A model generated the notes under the pieces. The model saw only the letters and a program-made list of their open reading frames with translations. It was not told where the DNA came from and ran no database searches. The position numbers and the translations under genes were made by a program. 12,224 bases of DNA from contig PWRH01000068.1 in assembly GCA_003556525.1 (NCBI GenBank), positions 1 through 12,224 on the forward strand. The letters run 5' to 3'. Shown here one piece after another: positions 1-6,380 of this stretch (within the stretch, counting starts at the first letter, position 1; the number at the start of each line of letters is the position of its first letter). The DNA is from Candidatus Nealsoniibacteriota bacterium. Lineage in GTDB: Bacteria > Patescibacteriota > Minisyncoccia > Minisyncoccales > RBG-13-42-11.

Positions 1-135
1 CAAATTTTTTCAATTTTATCTTTTTTAATAATCTTAAAGCCTCGTTTTGAAATTAACTTACCCGGAAGTTTTTTTTATTTCTTTTACCCAATCCACTTGG
101 CAGTAATTTATCTTATAAAGATTATTTTTTTATAA
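1..135 (+). CDS. TraX-like membrane protein, C-terminal 44 residues (partial)
   Basis: Frame 1 is open from the first base to a TAA at 133-135 and encodes 44 very hydrophobic residues. The segment FFYFFYPIHLAVIYLI near the end matches what I know of the C-terminus of the TraX family: an F/Y-rich helix with a YPxHL motif before the last membrane helix. TraX proteins are polytopic inner-membrane proteins, named for F-pilin acetylation, that occur widely in bacteria without conjugation. Their substrate outside F plasmids is unknown. The coding end runs straight into a terminator hairpin, which supports a real gene end on this strand. Only the tail is visible, so length, start and active residues cannot be judged. 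It could instead be the end of another acyltransferase-like membrane protein. Confidence 0.62.
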   Translation, partial: QIFSILSFLIILKPRFEINLPGSFFYFFYPIHLAVIYLIKIIFL

Positions 136-170
136 ACTGAAAAGATAGTTTCAGGTTTATTTTTTAATTT
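132..170 (+). terminator. Intrinsic terminator of the TraX-like gene
   Basis: Bases 132-142 pair with 149-160 as an 11-bp stem with one bulged G and a 6-base loop AGATAG. A T-rich run (161 onward) follows. The stop codon lies inside the 5' arm. The 3' arm ends 15 bases before the next gene's putative extended -10. Confidence 0.6.
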
Positions 171-174
171 ATTG

Positions 175-183
175 TGCTATTAT
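175..183 (+). promoter_or_regulatory. Extended -10 promoter of the DUF4870-like gene
   Basis: TGCTATTAT is a TGn extended -10 (TATTAT at 178-183). No good -35 is visible at the expected place (about 155-160). Transcription would start near 190, which puts the upstream in-frame TTG at 188 outside the transcript and supports the ATG at 230. Confidence 0.45.
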
Positions 184-190
184 TAAATTG

Positions 191-200
191 AAAAAGGTCG
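191..200 (+). promoter_or_regulatory. Leader decamer AAAAAGGTCG (copy 1)
   Basis: This ten-base word sits 29 bases before the ATG at 230, near the predicted transcript start. The same word occurs in two other leaders, at 4087-4096 and 9958-9967. It is too far from the start to work as a normal ribosome binding site. Its function is unknown. Confidence 0.4.
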
Positions 201-229
201 CCTTAAAAAATAAAAAATATAATATTTTT

Positions 230-595
230 ATGGAAGAAGAAAATAAAACTCAAGGGGAGGCTATTACAAGTGAAGCTTCTCAGGAAAAAAAAGATTCTTC
301 GAGTGTCAATATGATTGCAATTTTAAGTTACCTCGGAATTCTTTTAATAATTCCTTTAATGACATCGAGGAATGATGATTTTGTGAAATATCATGTAAAG
401 CAGGGAATAGTTCTTCTTGTGACCGCTGTTGCAATTTCTTTAATAGCCTGGTTTCCTATTATTGGCTGGATAGCCGGGTTTTTTGCTTGGATCGGCTGTG
501 TTATTTTAGCAATTATCGGAATAATCAATGTAGTTCAGGGTAAGAAAAAACAACTTCCCATTATTGGACAGTTTGCTGATAAGTTTAAAATATAA
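230..595 (+). CDS. DUF4870/Tic20-like small membrane protein
   Basis: The product is 121 aa. An acidic, charged N-terminus of about 30 residues is followed by helices at roughly 35-50, 58-78 and 80-100. The pattern (A/N-x-LSYLGIL-IPL, then a charged loop DDFVKYHVKQG, then IIGWIAGF) is the signature of the DUF4870 family, which is distantly related to Tic20. Its biochemical role is unknown. The loop KYHVKQG-x-LL is the most conserved family segment. I start at ATG 230 rather than the in-frame TTG at 188 because the likely -10 is at 178-183, so that TTG would lie at or before the transcript start. There is no Shine-Dalgarno sequence; the leader is nearly all A/T. It looks monocistronic, with terminators on both sides. 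Confidence 0.8.
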   Translation: MEEENKTQGEAITSEASQEKKDSSSVNMIAILSYLGILLIIPLMTSRNDDFVKYHVKQGIVLLVTAVAISLIAWFPIIGWIAGFFAWIGCVILAIIGIINVVQGKKKQLPIIGQFADKFKI

Positions 596-622
596 AAAAT
601 TTTAGCTACCTGAAACTATAAG

Positions 623-655
623 ACCGTCCAAAAAGACGGTTTTATGGTTTTTATT
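623..655 (+). terminator. Terminator between convergent genes
   Basis: ACCGTC (623-628) and GACGGT (635-640) form a 6-bp stem around the loop CAAAAA, followed by the T-rich TTTATGGTTTTT. It ends the 230-595 transcript. Poor T-richness on the other side makes it weak for the minus-strand gene. Confidence 0.65.
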
Positions 656-839
656 TAAGCTGCTTTAGGGCTATTTTAATTATATAAAATCCGGCTACAA
701 TAAAAATGGTTAAAAGAAGGGGGATAATTTTCCAAAAAAATTCAGACCAATAGGCACCAATAACTATTCCCAAAGATATTATTGCCAGCTCATATAAAAA
801 AAGCTGCCACAATTTAAATTGAATTATTTTTGAAAGCAT
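651..839 (-). CDS. Small two-helix membrane protein, unknown function
   Basis: The product is 62 aa with two membrane helices, at about residues 11-29 and 38-56, a short polar hairpin between them (AYWSEFFW) and a basic C-terminus. I know no assigned function. The amphipathic start, helix-turn-helix topology and SEFF motif resemble hypothetical proteins common in Parcubacteria. I choose ATG at 839 over the in-frame TTG at 848 because a TATAAT lies at 853-848 on this strand, with its 3' end only 9 bases from the ATG. That gives a nearly leaderless transcript and puts the TTG inside the -10. The gene is divergent from the transglutaminase-like gene and convergent with the DUF4870-like gene. It could be a structural or assembly factor of a membrane complex, but nothing here says which. 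Confidence 0.65.
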   Translation of the reverse strand: MLSKIIQFKLWQLFLYELAIISLGIVIGAYWSEFFWKIIPLLLTIFIVAGFYIIKIALKQLK

Positions 840-847
840 ATATTTCA

Positions 848-876
848 ATTATATCTTTTTTTAAAAAAATCGTAAA
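848..876 (-). promoter_or_regulatory. Near-leaderless promoter of the 62-aa membrane protein
   Basis: Read on the minus strand: -35 TTTACG (876-871), 17-base spacer, -10 TATAAT (853-848). The expected transcript start is about 841, two bases before the ATG. The -10-to-ATG spacing is identical to that of the DUF389 gene. Confidence 0.6.
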
Positions 877-883
877 TTAACTG

Positions 884-911
884 TTGCATTATTTTATAAA
901 AATTGTATAAT
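884..911 (+). promoter_or_regulatory. Promoter of the transglutaminase-like gene
   Basis: -35 TTGCAT (884-889), 16-base spacer, consensus -10 TATAAT (906-911). It is divergent from the promoter at 848-876, with only 7 bases between the two -35 elements. Any regulator binding here would affect both genes. Confidence 0.65.
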
Positions 912-930
912 CTTAAGAGTTCATTAAAAA

Positions 931-938
931 GAGAGGTG
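931..938 (+). promoter_or_regulatory. Shine-Dalgarno site deciding a TTG start
   Basis: GAGAGGTG matches the anti-Shine-Dalgarno complement and ends 6 bases before TTG 945. It is the best such match in a window where most starts have none, so a weak start codon is paired with a strong ribosome site. Confidence 0.6.
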
Positions 939-944
939 ATAAAA

Positions 945-1637
945 TTGAAAAACAGGAAAAGATTGATATTTTGTGCCGTTATTTTTTTCTTTACTTGGGT
1001 TTTTTATGTTTGCTATCCTTGGCCGCTTGACCTCACCAAAAGTGTTTATCGTTTTGTTTACCAACAAACAGATCCCAGTTCGGAAAAATTAAGCTTTTTT
1101 ATTGAAAAGCATTCTTTAGGCGAAGACCCTTTTGAAATTGAAGAGTTTGTTTTTAAAAAAATTAGCTATAGTCATGACTGGCAAGTATACAATATGCCAT
1201 GGTATTTTCCGACAGTAGAGGAGGTTTTAAAAAAAGAAAAGGGTGATTGCAAGGCGCGTTTTATTTTAATTGCTTCTATTTTTGAATCATTCAATATTCC
1301 TTATCAGCTATTTTTTTCTCCTACTCATATTTGGATAAATTATCCGGGAAGACAAGAAACAAGATTTGAAAATGAAGAAGTGGCCTTATTTTTTACCGGA
1401 GAGATAGAGAGTATTGATTCAATTATTTTTTTAAGCAGAGATAATTTTGGCCTTAAATTTCCCGAAGTTGACTGGAATGACTCAAGGGAAATTTTTTGGC
1501 AGGCTTTTTGGCAGTATATGCCCGATAGTAAAAAAAAGTTGATTTATCAGGGATTATTTTTTTCGGTTTTTTTAGTTTTATTCGCCCTAACAGCCAGTGA
1601 CAAATATTTTAATTTTTATTTTTTTACCAATAAATAA
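945..1637 (+). CDS. Membrane-anchored transglutaminase-like protein
   Basis: The product is 230 aa. A basic N-terminus and one membrane helix (about 6-28) precede a soluble domain (about 35-195). A second helix (about 200-222) leads into a short tail. The soluble part carries the papain-like transglutaminase core signature: WYFPTVEEVL, then Cys102 in GDCKAR, a helix rich in small residues, and His128 in PTHIW. The usual third residue (Asp) is not obvious; Asn132 or an acid in the RFENEE loop could serve. Such domains act as cysteine peptidases or transamidases, here probably outside the membrane; the substrate is unknown. I start at TTG 945 because GAGAGGTG at 931-938 is a good Shine-Dalgarno at proper spacing, the only clear one in the window. 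The longer in-frame start at 903 would fall inside the -10 element. Confidence 0.72.
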   Translation: MKNRKRLIFCAVIFFFTWVFYVCYPWPLDLTKSVYRFVYQQTDPSSEKLSFFIEKHSLGEDPFEIEEFVFKKISYSHDWQVYNMPWYFPTVEEVLKKEKGDCKARFILIASIFESFNIPYQLFFSPTHIWINYPGRQETRFENEEVALFFTGEIESIDSIIFLSRDNFGLKFPEVDWNDSREIFWQAFWQYMPDSKKKLIYQGLFFSVFLVLFALTASDKYFNFYFFTNK

Positions 1638-1640
1638 ATT

Positions 1641-1668
1641 CGCCCCAATAAGGGGCGGTTTTTTTTAA
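1641..1668 (+). terminator. Strong terminator after the transglutaminase-like gene
   Basis: CGCCCC (1641-1646) and GGGGCG (1652-1657) form a 6-bp all-GC stem with loop AATAA, followed by G and eight T residues. Confidence 0.85.
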
Positions 1669-1671
1669 TTT

Positions 1672-1699
1672 TTGCCATAAATAATTTTTATGCTAAAAT
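1672..1699 (+). promoter_or_regulatory. Extended -10 promoter of the redox operon
   Basis: -35 TTGCCA (1672-1677), 16-base spacer, extended -10 TGCTAAAAT (1691-1699). The expected start of transcription is about 1706, so the in-frame ATG at 1690 lies upstream of it and the ATG at 1726 is the likely start. Confidence 0.6.
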
Positions 1700-1725
1700 A
1701 TGGCAGAGATAATAAATTAAAAAAT

Positions 1726-2253
1726 ATGAACAAAAAATTATTAATAACAGGGATAATATTAATTACAATAGCGTTAATTTTTTTAGGGCTGGTTTTTTTG
1801 GAAAGGGAGGAGTCTGAGCCCATAAATGAGAAATACCTTAATAATAATCAAGAGATAAATAATAATACTGAAAAACCGCAAGATGAAGAGGGTGAAAATA
1901 ATAATAACGATAATAATAACAACAACAACGATATAGGCGAAAACGAAGAAATAAACGATTTTTCAAATGAAGTTAATGGTGATAAAAAAATGGTTCAATT
2001 TGTTAATTGCTTGGCCCGGGCAGGTATTGTTATTTACGGCTCCAAAACTTGCCCTGCTTGTGTTTCTTTGGTAAATAATTTTGGCGGGCATGAAATAATA
2101 GAGCCGATATATGTTGAGTGCTCCTTAGAGCGCGACAGGTGTATTGAAGAAATGAAAGACAGTTATGTTCCAGAAATACAAATAAGGGGAAACCTTTATC
2201 AGGGGCCGAGGAGCCTTGAAGCTATTGGAGAAGCTGTCGGCTGTAAATATTAA
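1726..2253 (+). CDS. Membrane-anchored thioredoxin-like protein (CPAC)
   Basis: The product is 175 aa. An N-terminal membrane helix (about 4-27) is followed by a low-complexity Asn/Glu/Asp-rich linker (about 30-85), then a compact thioredoxin-like domain (about 92-175). The domain starts with VNC95LARAGIVIYGS, has the active-site pair Cys109/Cys112 (CPAC), and has further cysteines at 132, 139 and 173. VPEIQIRG contains a Pro where thioredoxin folds have the cis-Pro. This layout (FxxCL, CPxC, VECS, C, terminal GC) matches thioredoxin domains that accompany VKOR-type oxidases in small bacteria. It should act outside the membrane as a thiol-disulfide exchange protein. It is first in the operon and lies 1 base upstream of the CcdA-like gene, its likely redox partner. 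The direction, oxidant or reductant, is not visible. No Shine-Dalgarno sequence. Confidence 0.78.
   Translation: MNKKLLITGIILITIALIFLGLVFLEREESEPINEKYLNNNQEINNNTEKPQDEEGENNNNDNNNNNNDIGENEEINDFSNEVNGDKKMVQFVNCLARAGIVIYGSKTCPACVSLVNNFGGHEIIEPIYVECSLERDRCIEEMKDSYVPEIQIRGNLYQGPRSLEAIGEAVGCKY
1840..1935 (+). repeat. AAT/AAC-rich low-complexity tract in the linker
   Basis: Runs of AAT, AAC and GAT codons encode an Asn/Asp/Glu-rich spacer, including a run of six Asn. It is a simple sequence inside a coding region and may vary in length by slippage without changing the frame. Confidence 0.6.
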
Positions 2254-2254
2254 A

Positions 2255-3391
2255 ATGACTAAAGGTAGGATAAAAATATTTTTAGTATTGTTTGTTTTGT
2301 TTTTTTCTTTGGCCGGTTTTGTTTTTGCAGAAGAAGGCAGTAATCAAGAAGAAATATTGATTTATTTTTTTACCGACCCTCTTTGTCGAGATTGTAAAAA
2401 TGCGGAAGAATTTATTATAGAGCAAAAAAATGATTATCCTCAATTGGAGCTGATAGTTTACCCGATAACCGATACTAAAAAATTAAATGAAATTGCGGCC
2501 AAGTATGAAATAGAAGATTATCAAGTAGGAATGGCCCCAACTATTTTTATTAATGGCACTTTATTGCAAATTGGCAGTTTTACTTCGAATTCCGAAAAAG
2601 AAATTATGGGCGCTATTCAGGGCGAATTAGTTGATGTGGATTGTTGCATTCAAAAAATACCTTTTACAAACATAGAGATTGATATGGCTAACTGGTCTTT
2701 GCCTGTTATTACCATAGCATTGGGATCGATAGACGGTTTTAATATTTGCTCAATAGGTGCTTTGATTTTGGTTCTTTCAATTGTATTTGTGTTTGATTCC
2801 AAGAAAAAAATATTTTTTTACGGTGGGCTTTTTATATTCACCGCAGTTTTAATTTACGGATTATTGGTTTTTATTTGGGGCAGACTTTTTGAAGTTTTGG
2901 TAGGTCAGTTGGAAATACTGAGAATTATTATTGGCTTAACTGCTCTTGGCGGAGGTATTTATTTTTTCAAAGAATTTTACAGGTTTTTCAAATATGGTCC
3001 GACCTGTAAAGCATCCGGTTCCAAAATAGCCCGAAAAGCAACCTTTAAGCTGAAGCAAGCCTTTGAAGAGCCGGACCAAAAACCTTATCTTTTAATTAGC
3101 AGTATTATTTTTTTTGCGATAATTATTACTTTGGTGGAACTGCCCTGTTCTATTGGAATTCCACTTGCTTTTGCCGGCATTTTAGTGGAGGCCGGTGTTT
3201 CGAGTACCAGCTATATTCTTTATATTTTATTGTATCTTTCCTTTTATATGTTAATAGAGCTTATTATTTTTACAGGCGCTGTTTTAACTAAAAAAATTTG
3301 GATTGCCGACTCAAAAATGATTACCTGGGTTACTTTTGCCGGAGCAATTATTTTATTTTATCTCGCTTTTTATTATTTAATCGGAGCTTAG
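2255..3391 (+). CDS. Thioredoxin-CcdA/DsbD-like transmembrane thiol transporter
   Basis: The product is 378 aa. A signal peptide ends at VFA (residue 25). A thioredoxin-like domain (about 30-128) has the active site Cys44-Arg-Asp-Cys47 and MAPTIFING as the cis-Pro loop. A membrane domain of about six helices (about 145-378) follows. In it, LGSIDGFNIC165 and LPC298SIGIPLAF are the paired half-motifs of the CcdA/DsbD family, whose two membrane cysteines move electrons from cytoplasmic thioredoxin to extracytoplasmic acceptors. Cys130-Cys131 link the two domains. Having the thioredoxin domain at the N-terminus of the same chain suggests a self-contained relay. I start at ATG 2255, one base after the upstream stop, rather than an in-frame TTG at 2216; the spacing suggests translational coupling. 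The family is fairly certain; the substrates are inferred. Confidence 0.8.
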   Translation: MTKGRIKIFLVLFVLFFSLAGFVFAEEGSNQEEILIYFFTDPLCRDCKNAEEFIIEQKNDYPQLELIVYPITDTKKLNEIAAKYEIEDYQVGMAPTIFINGTLLQIGSFTSNSEKEIMGAIQGELVDVDCCIQKIPFTNIEIDMANWSLPVITIALGSIDGFNICSIGALILVLSIVFVFDSKKKIFFYGGLFIFTAVLIYGLLVFIWGRLFEVLVGQLEILRIIIGLTALGGGIYFFKEFYRFFKYGPTCKASGSKIARKATFKLKQAFEEPDQKPYLLISSIIFFAIIITLVELPCSIGIPLAFAGILVEAGVSSTSYILYILLYLSFYMLIELIIFTGAVLTKKIWIADSKMITWVTFAGAIILFYLAFYYLIGA

Positions 3392-3398
3392 GCTTATT

Positions 3399-4088
3399 AT
3401 GAAAAAAAGAAAAATTATCAGTTTATTTATTTTATTTCTATTAATTATAGGCTTTATTTTTGTGGCAGAAGTTTTTAAAACCGATGAGGCCAATCTAATA
3501 GCGCTACTAAGGGCTGACTCCGAACTTTTTTTGGAAAATGAAGCTGATTTTGACTTACAAATTAAAATTGCAGCCTGCCCGACATTTTATTATATGCTTG
3601 AACAACTAAAAGATATTCCTGGGGTAGTGACTGTTAAAACAGGCTCAACTAAAGAAAGCCTTAATCTTCTTTCGGAAAAAAGGGTTGATTTGGCTATTTC
3701 AGGAAGAGCCTTAAAGACAGAGGAGCCTGATTTTTTATTTGAAGTGATTGGTCCGGGCTATGACTTTATTTTTAAAAATGAGATTGTTATAATTGAACAT
3801 GAAATGGCTCTTATTCCTTTCTATACGAATCTTTCCCTAAAAGAAATAATAAGAGACTTTGATTATATTTCGGAGAATAATCTGTTTAAGGTTGAAGATC
3901 CTTATGATTATTTGGATAGCGGAGTAATTATTACCCGCTTGGATAAAATAGAGAAAGGGGATGTAGTTCATATTTTCAAAGAAGACGGCTCAAGGCTCAG
4001 ATACTCAAGAGTGCCGAGACTGTATTATCGGCCTGATTTTCCGGAAGAGAAAATAAACACTATTAAAAACACCATAAAAGAAATTTAA
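3399..4088 (+). CDS. Anchored periplasmic-binding-protein-like protein, ligand unknown
   Basis: The product is 229 aa with one N-terminal membrane helix (about 5-23) and no lipobox cysteine. The domain has IKIAACPTFYYML early, then VTVKTGSTKESLNLLSEKRVDLAISGRAL. This looks like the type 2 periplasmic-binding fold of PstS-like proteins, where a TGST-type turn binds the ligand and xVDLAISGR is the strand-loop after it. It is shorter than the usual solute receptor, and no ABC permease or ATPase is nearby, so a sensing or scavenging role, or a repurposed fold, is as likely as transport. It begins 7 bases after the thiol-transporter gene and belongs to the same operon. Function not recognised; the fold is inferred from short motifs. 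Confidence 0.55.
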   Translation: MKKRKIISLFILFLLIIGFIFVAEVFKTDEANLIALLRADSELFLENEADFDLQIKIAACPTFYYMLEQLKDIPGVVTVKTGSTKESLNLLSEKRVDLAISGRALKTEEPDFLFEVIGPGYDFIFKNEIVIIEHEMALIPFYTNLSLKEIIRDFDYISENNLFKVEDPYDYLDSGVIITRLDKIEKGDVVHIFKEDGSRLRYSRVPRLYYRPDFPEEKINTIKNTIKEI

Positions 4089-4096
4089 AAAGGTCG
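4087..4096 (+). promoter_or_regulatory. Leader decamer AAAAAGGTCG (copy 2)
   Basis: This copy starts in the last two bases of the upstream stop codon and ends 35 bases before ATG 4132. Because it is internal to an apparent operon, it is unlikely to be a promoter part. Confidence 0.4.
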
Positions 4097-4131
4097 ATAA
4101 AAAATAATAAATATTAAATTAAAAAATAATT

Positions 4132-4929
4132 ATGGATAAAAAAAATATTATTATAATTGCGGTTATCCTTGTTGTTGTTTTAGCCTTGGTGTTTTTTGGC
4201 TCAAGACAAGAGCCTGTTGTTGACCGGGAGATTTTTACAGCTGAAGAATCAAGAGAAATTGCTGAAAATTGGATATTGAACAACTCTCCAACATATCTTT
4301 TCGATGGATTTAATTTGGAGTTTGTTTCTGAAAACGAACTATTGGCAGGAAAGATATACTCTTTTGTTTTTGCTTTTGACTCAAGAGCGGCAGGTTATGG
4401 CGACAGATCTGATCAAATGTTGGCCCAAGTAATTACGCCTCATATGATAGAGGTTGTGGTTGAAGAAGGAGAGGTTGTAAGTGCTATAACCGACCAGGCT
4501 TTTGATGAAATTAAAGGCGAGATGATAGAAGAAGCCATGCCCGATGAATTGGAAATGATCGATATTAGTGTTTATTTTGTTAGAGTTATTGATGGCCAGG
4601 AATCTTTGGCCGAGGTTGTAAGGCCTGTTCCATATACTGTTGAAACAGCAAGAGCGGCAATGGAAGAGCTACTCAAAGGGCCTATGCCGGACGAAGAAGA
4701 ACAGGGGTATTCAACCGCAATAAATGAAGGAACAGAACTTCAAGATATCAGAATTGAAAACAACATCGCCTTTGTTGATTTTAATGAAGAACTGCAAGAA
4801 GGGGTGGCCGGGTCTGCCTGGGTAACAATGATTAGAAGTCAAATAAGCACAACATTGACTCAATTTGACACTGTTAATGATGTGGTTATTTCGATTAACG
4901 GTGAAACAGAGGGAATTTTAGAGCCTTAA
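4132..4929 (+). CDS. Anchored GerMN-domain protein
   Basis: The product is 265 aa. An N-terminal membrane helix (about 4-23) is followed by an acidic domain (about 35-135) that starts FTAEESREIAENWILNNSPTY, in the style of PepSY-like or unassigned domains. A GerMN domain (about 146-262) follows, recognisable from EVVRPVPYTVETARAAMEELLKGP, INEGTELQDIRIENNIAFVDF and the final VNDVVISINGE. GerMN modules occur in spore GerM and in many non-sporulating bacteria as extracytoplasmic domains thought to bind cell-wall or protein partners; nothing here points to sporulation. It lies 43 bases after the previous gene and may be the last gene of the redox operon. It is followed by the strongest terminator of the window. 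Confidence 0.75.
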   Translation: MDKKNIIIIAVILVVVLALVFFGSRQEPVVDREIFTAEESREIAENWILNNSPTYLFDGFNLEFVSENELLAGKIYSFVFAFDSRAAGYGDRSDQMLAQVITPHMIEVVVEEGEVVSAITDQAFDEIKGEMIEEAMPDELEMIDISVYFVRVIDGQESLAEVVRPVPYTVETARAAMEELLKGPMPDEEEQGYSTAINEGTELQDIRIENNIAFVDFNEELQEGVAGSAWVTMIRSQISTTLTQFDTVNDVVISINGETEGILEP

Positions 4930-4934
4930 GAATT

Positions 4935-4977
4935 AAAAACAGCCTGTTTTAATTAAAACAGGCTGTTTTTTTATTTA
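4935..4977 (+). terminator. Strong bidirectional-looking terminator
   Basis: AAAAACAGCCTGTTTT (4935-4950) and its exact reverse complement (4955-4970) form a 16-bp perfect stem with loop AATT. Ts follow on the plus strand, and the 5' A run would give a T run on the other strand. It closes the 1726-4929 block. Confidence 0.88.
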
Positions 4978-4981
4978 TAAT

Positions 4982-4987
4982 TTGACA
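4982..4987 (+). promoter_or_regulatory. Possible -35 of the SurA-like gene
   Basis: A perfect TTGACA directly follows the terminator, 75 bases before ATG 5062. The best -10 at 17-18 bases (TAGGCT at 5006-5011) is poor. A TATAAG at 5027-5032 is better but has no -35 at the right distance. The promoter is probable; its exact boxes are uncertain. Confidence 0.35.
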
Positions 4988-5061
4988 AGACCGTTGAAAA
5001 AAAGATAGGCTGAAAACTAGAGTCGGTATAAGTTTTAAAAAAATAAAAAATAAATATTATT

Positions 5062-5643
5062 ATGTCAGATAAAAAAAATATCGATAATTCCGAAATTATC
5101 GCCTCGGTTAACAATGAAAAAATAGCCAGAAGCGAACTTGATTCTTATATGAATCAGATCGCAACCATTAGAAAAGTTCCTTTAAGCAAGGAAGATAAAA
5201 ACATTGAGCTTGAGGCATTAAATCAAATAATAAACAGCATTCTTTTATTTCAAGATGCGGAAAACCAAGGTATTACCATGACTAAAGAAGAAGTTGATAC
5301 TCAATACTTGGCAATTGTCAGCCAGGTTGGAGGTGAAGAAAAATTAAATGAAGCTCTTGAAAAAACAGGCATTACCCTGGACCACTTACGCAAAGACCTT
5401 GAAAGGCAAAACGTAATAGAGAGATATTTTAATTTTATTAAAGAGAAAAATGAGATAACGGTTACGGAAGAAGAGGCCAGAAATTTTTATGAAAATGAAA
5501 TAGTTCCTCAAAACCCCGATTTAAAATTCGAGGAAATAGAGCCCCAGATTCGTTTACAGATTGAGCATGAAAAAATAAATCAGCCTATTTCGGAAATAAT
5601 TAAAAATCTTAGAGAAGAGGCGGATATTAAGATTTTAATATAG
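5062..5643 (+). CDS. SurA N-terminal-type chaperone domain without signal peptide
   Basis: The product is 193 aa. IIASVNNEKIARSELDSYMNQI at 12-33 and the following helical pattern (LEALNQIINSILLFQDAENQGI, EEVDTQY, LRKDLERQNVIERYF, TVTEEEARNFYENE) match the SurA N-terminal chaperone domain, which binds unfolded polypeptides. The rotamase (PpiC) domain is absent. A short C-terminal helix (about 150-193, EIEPQIRLQIEHEK) closes the fold as in SurA-like proteins. Unusually there is no signal peptide or membrane helix: the chain starts MSDKKNIDNSE, and an in-frame TAA at 5044-5046 rules out an upstream extension. It may be a cytoplasmic holdase, comparable in role to trigger factor, or be exported by an unseen route. 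It has its own promoter region and is convergent with the DUF389 gene. Confidence 0.72.
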   Translation: MSDKKNIDNSEIIASVNNEKIARSELDSYMNQIATIRKVPLSKEDKNIELEALNQIINSILLFQDAENQGITMTKEEVDTQYLAIVSQVGGEEKLNEALEKTGITLDHLRKDLERQNVIERYFNFIKEKNEITVTEEEARNFYENEIVPQNPDLKFEEIEPQIRLQIEHEKINQPISEIIKNLREEADIKILI

Positions 5644-5666
5644 AGATAAAAATTGAGATAAAAATT
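5643..5666 (+). repeat. 12-bp tandem duplication at a convergent junction
   Basis: GAGATAAAAATT occurs twice without a gap (5643-5654, 5655-5666), followed by eight T residues. It fills almost the whole 21-base gap between the two converging stop codons. No hairpin terminator is visible there. Confidence 0.7.
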
Positions 5667-6372
5667 ATTTTTTTTCCGTGAATTCGGCAGACCCTTTTTT
5701 GAGGCACTTTTTTTCTTCCTTTATTGTTTCGTCGGCAATCTTTTTTTGGCCGTCAAAACCCATTAGAGAAAAGACAATAATACTGGCAAAAATTATTCCA
5801 AAAGTATTGATTAAAAAAACTTGTAGTGAAAAAATTGACTGATAGATATGTCCGGACCCCAGACTTACGCCAATATTAATTAAGGGCGGTAATAAAGCGA
5901 TACTTACCGCAACTCCGGGCAAAAACTCTTCCATCTGTTTTCTGGTTATGGAAAAGCTGGCTGCCAACCCGGAACTGATTGCTACGTAGAAAAGAGGCAA
6001 AATAGCAGAATCTCCAAAAACTCCTGTTTTTTCTTTTTCTAAAAAAGGACTAAAAAGAAGAGCTGAGAAAAAACCGATTAATATTCCCAATAAAAATATT
6101 TTAGCGATTATTAAAGCGGTTCTTTTAATAATATTAAAATCATGCAAGACAATGCTCATGCCAAAAAATATAATCGGGTAGAGTAGGGGTGCAACAAGCA
6201 TGCTACCGATAATAATAGTCAAGTTATTGATAATCAGCCCAATAGCGGCTATTAAGGAAGCTAAAACAATCATTATATAAAAATTTGATCCCGGATATGA
6301 TTTTTGGACCAACTTTTTTACCGCATCTTCTTTTTCCTCTTTTTCGATTTTAAAAAGGTTTGCTAAAGGCAT
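5665..6372 (-). CDS. DUF389 family membrane protein
   Basis: The product is 235 aa, shorter than many DUF389 members because only the membrane core is present. After a charged N-terminus (about 1-25), SYPGSNFYIMIVLASLIAAIGLI and NNLTIIIGSMLVAPLLYPI give the family signature; the GSMLVAPL turn is the most conserved piece. Five or six helices span about 30-205, including a Ser/Ala-rich AISSGLAASFS segment and GVAVSIALLPPL. The C-terminal tail is charged (KKIADETIKEEKK). The biochemical function of the family is unknown; a transport role is only a guess. The N-terminus FKIEKEEKEDAVKKLVQKSYP is typical. It is transcribed alone from a near-leaderless promoter and is divergent from the ferredoxin gene. 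Confidence 0.82.
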   Translation of the reverse strand: MPLANLFKIEKEEKEDAVKKLVQKSYPGSNFYIMIVLASLIAAIGLIINNLTIIIGSMLVAPLLYPIIFFGMSIVLHDFNIIKRTALIIAKIFLLGILIGFFSALLFSPFLEKEKTGVFGDSAILPLFYVAISSGLAASFSITRKQMEEFLPGVAVSIALLPPLINIGVSLGSGHIYQSIFSLQVFLINTFGIIFASIIVFSLMGFDGQKKIADETIKEEKKCLKKGSAEFTEKK

Positions 6373-6380
6373 ATTAATTT

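Noticed and set aside
1..110. Minus-strand coding fragment running off the left edge
   Set aside because: Two short frames would have to be joined by a frameshift at an 8-base homopolymer. The plus-strand TraX-like frame with its own terminator explains the region better.
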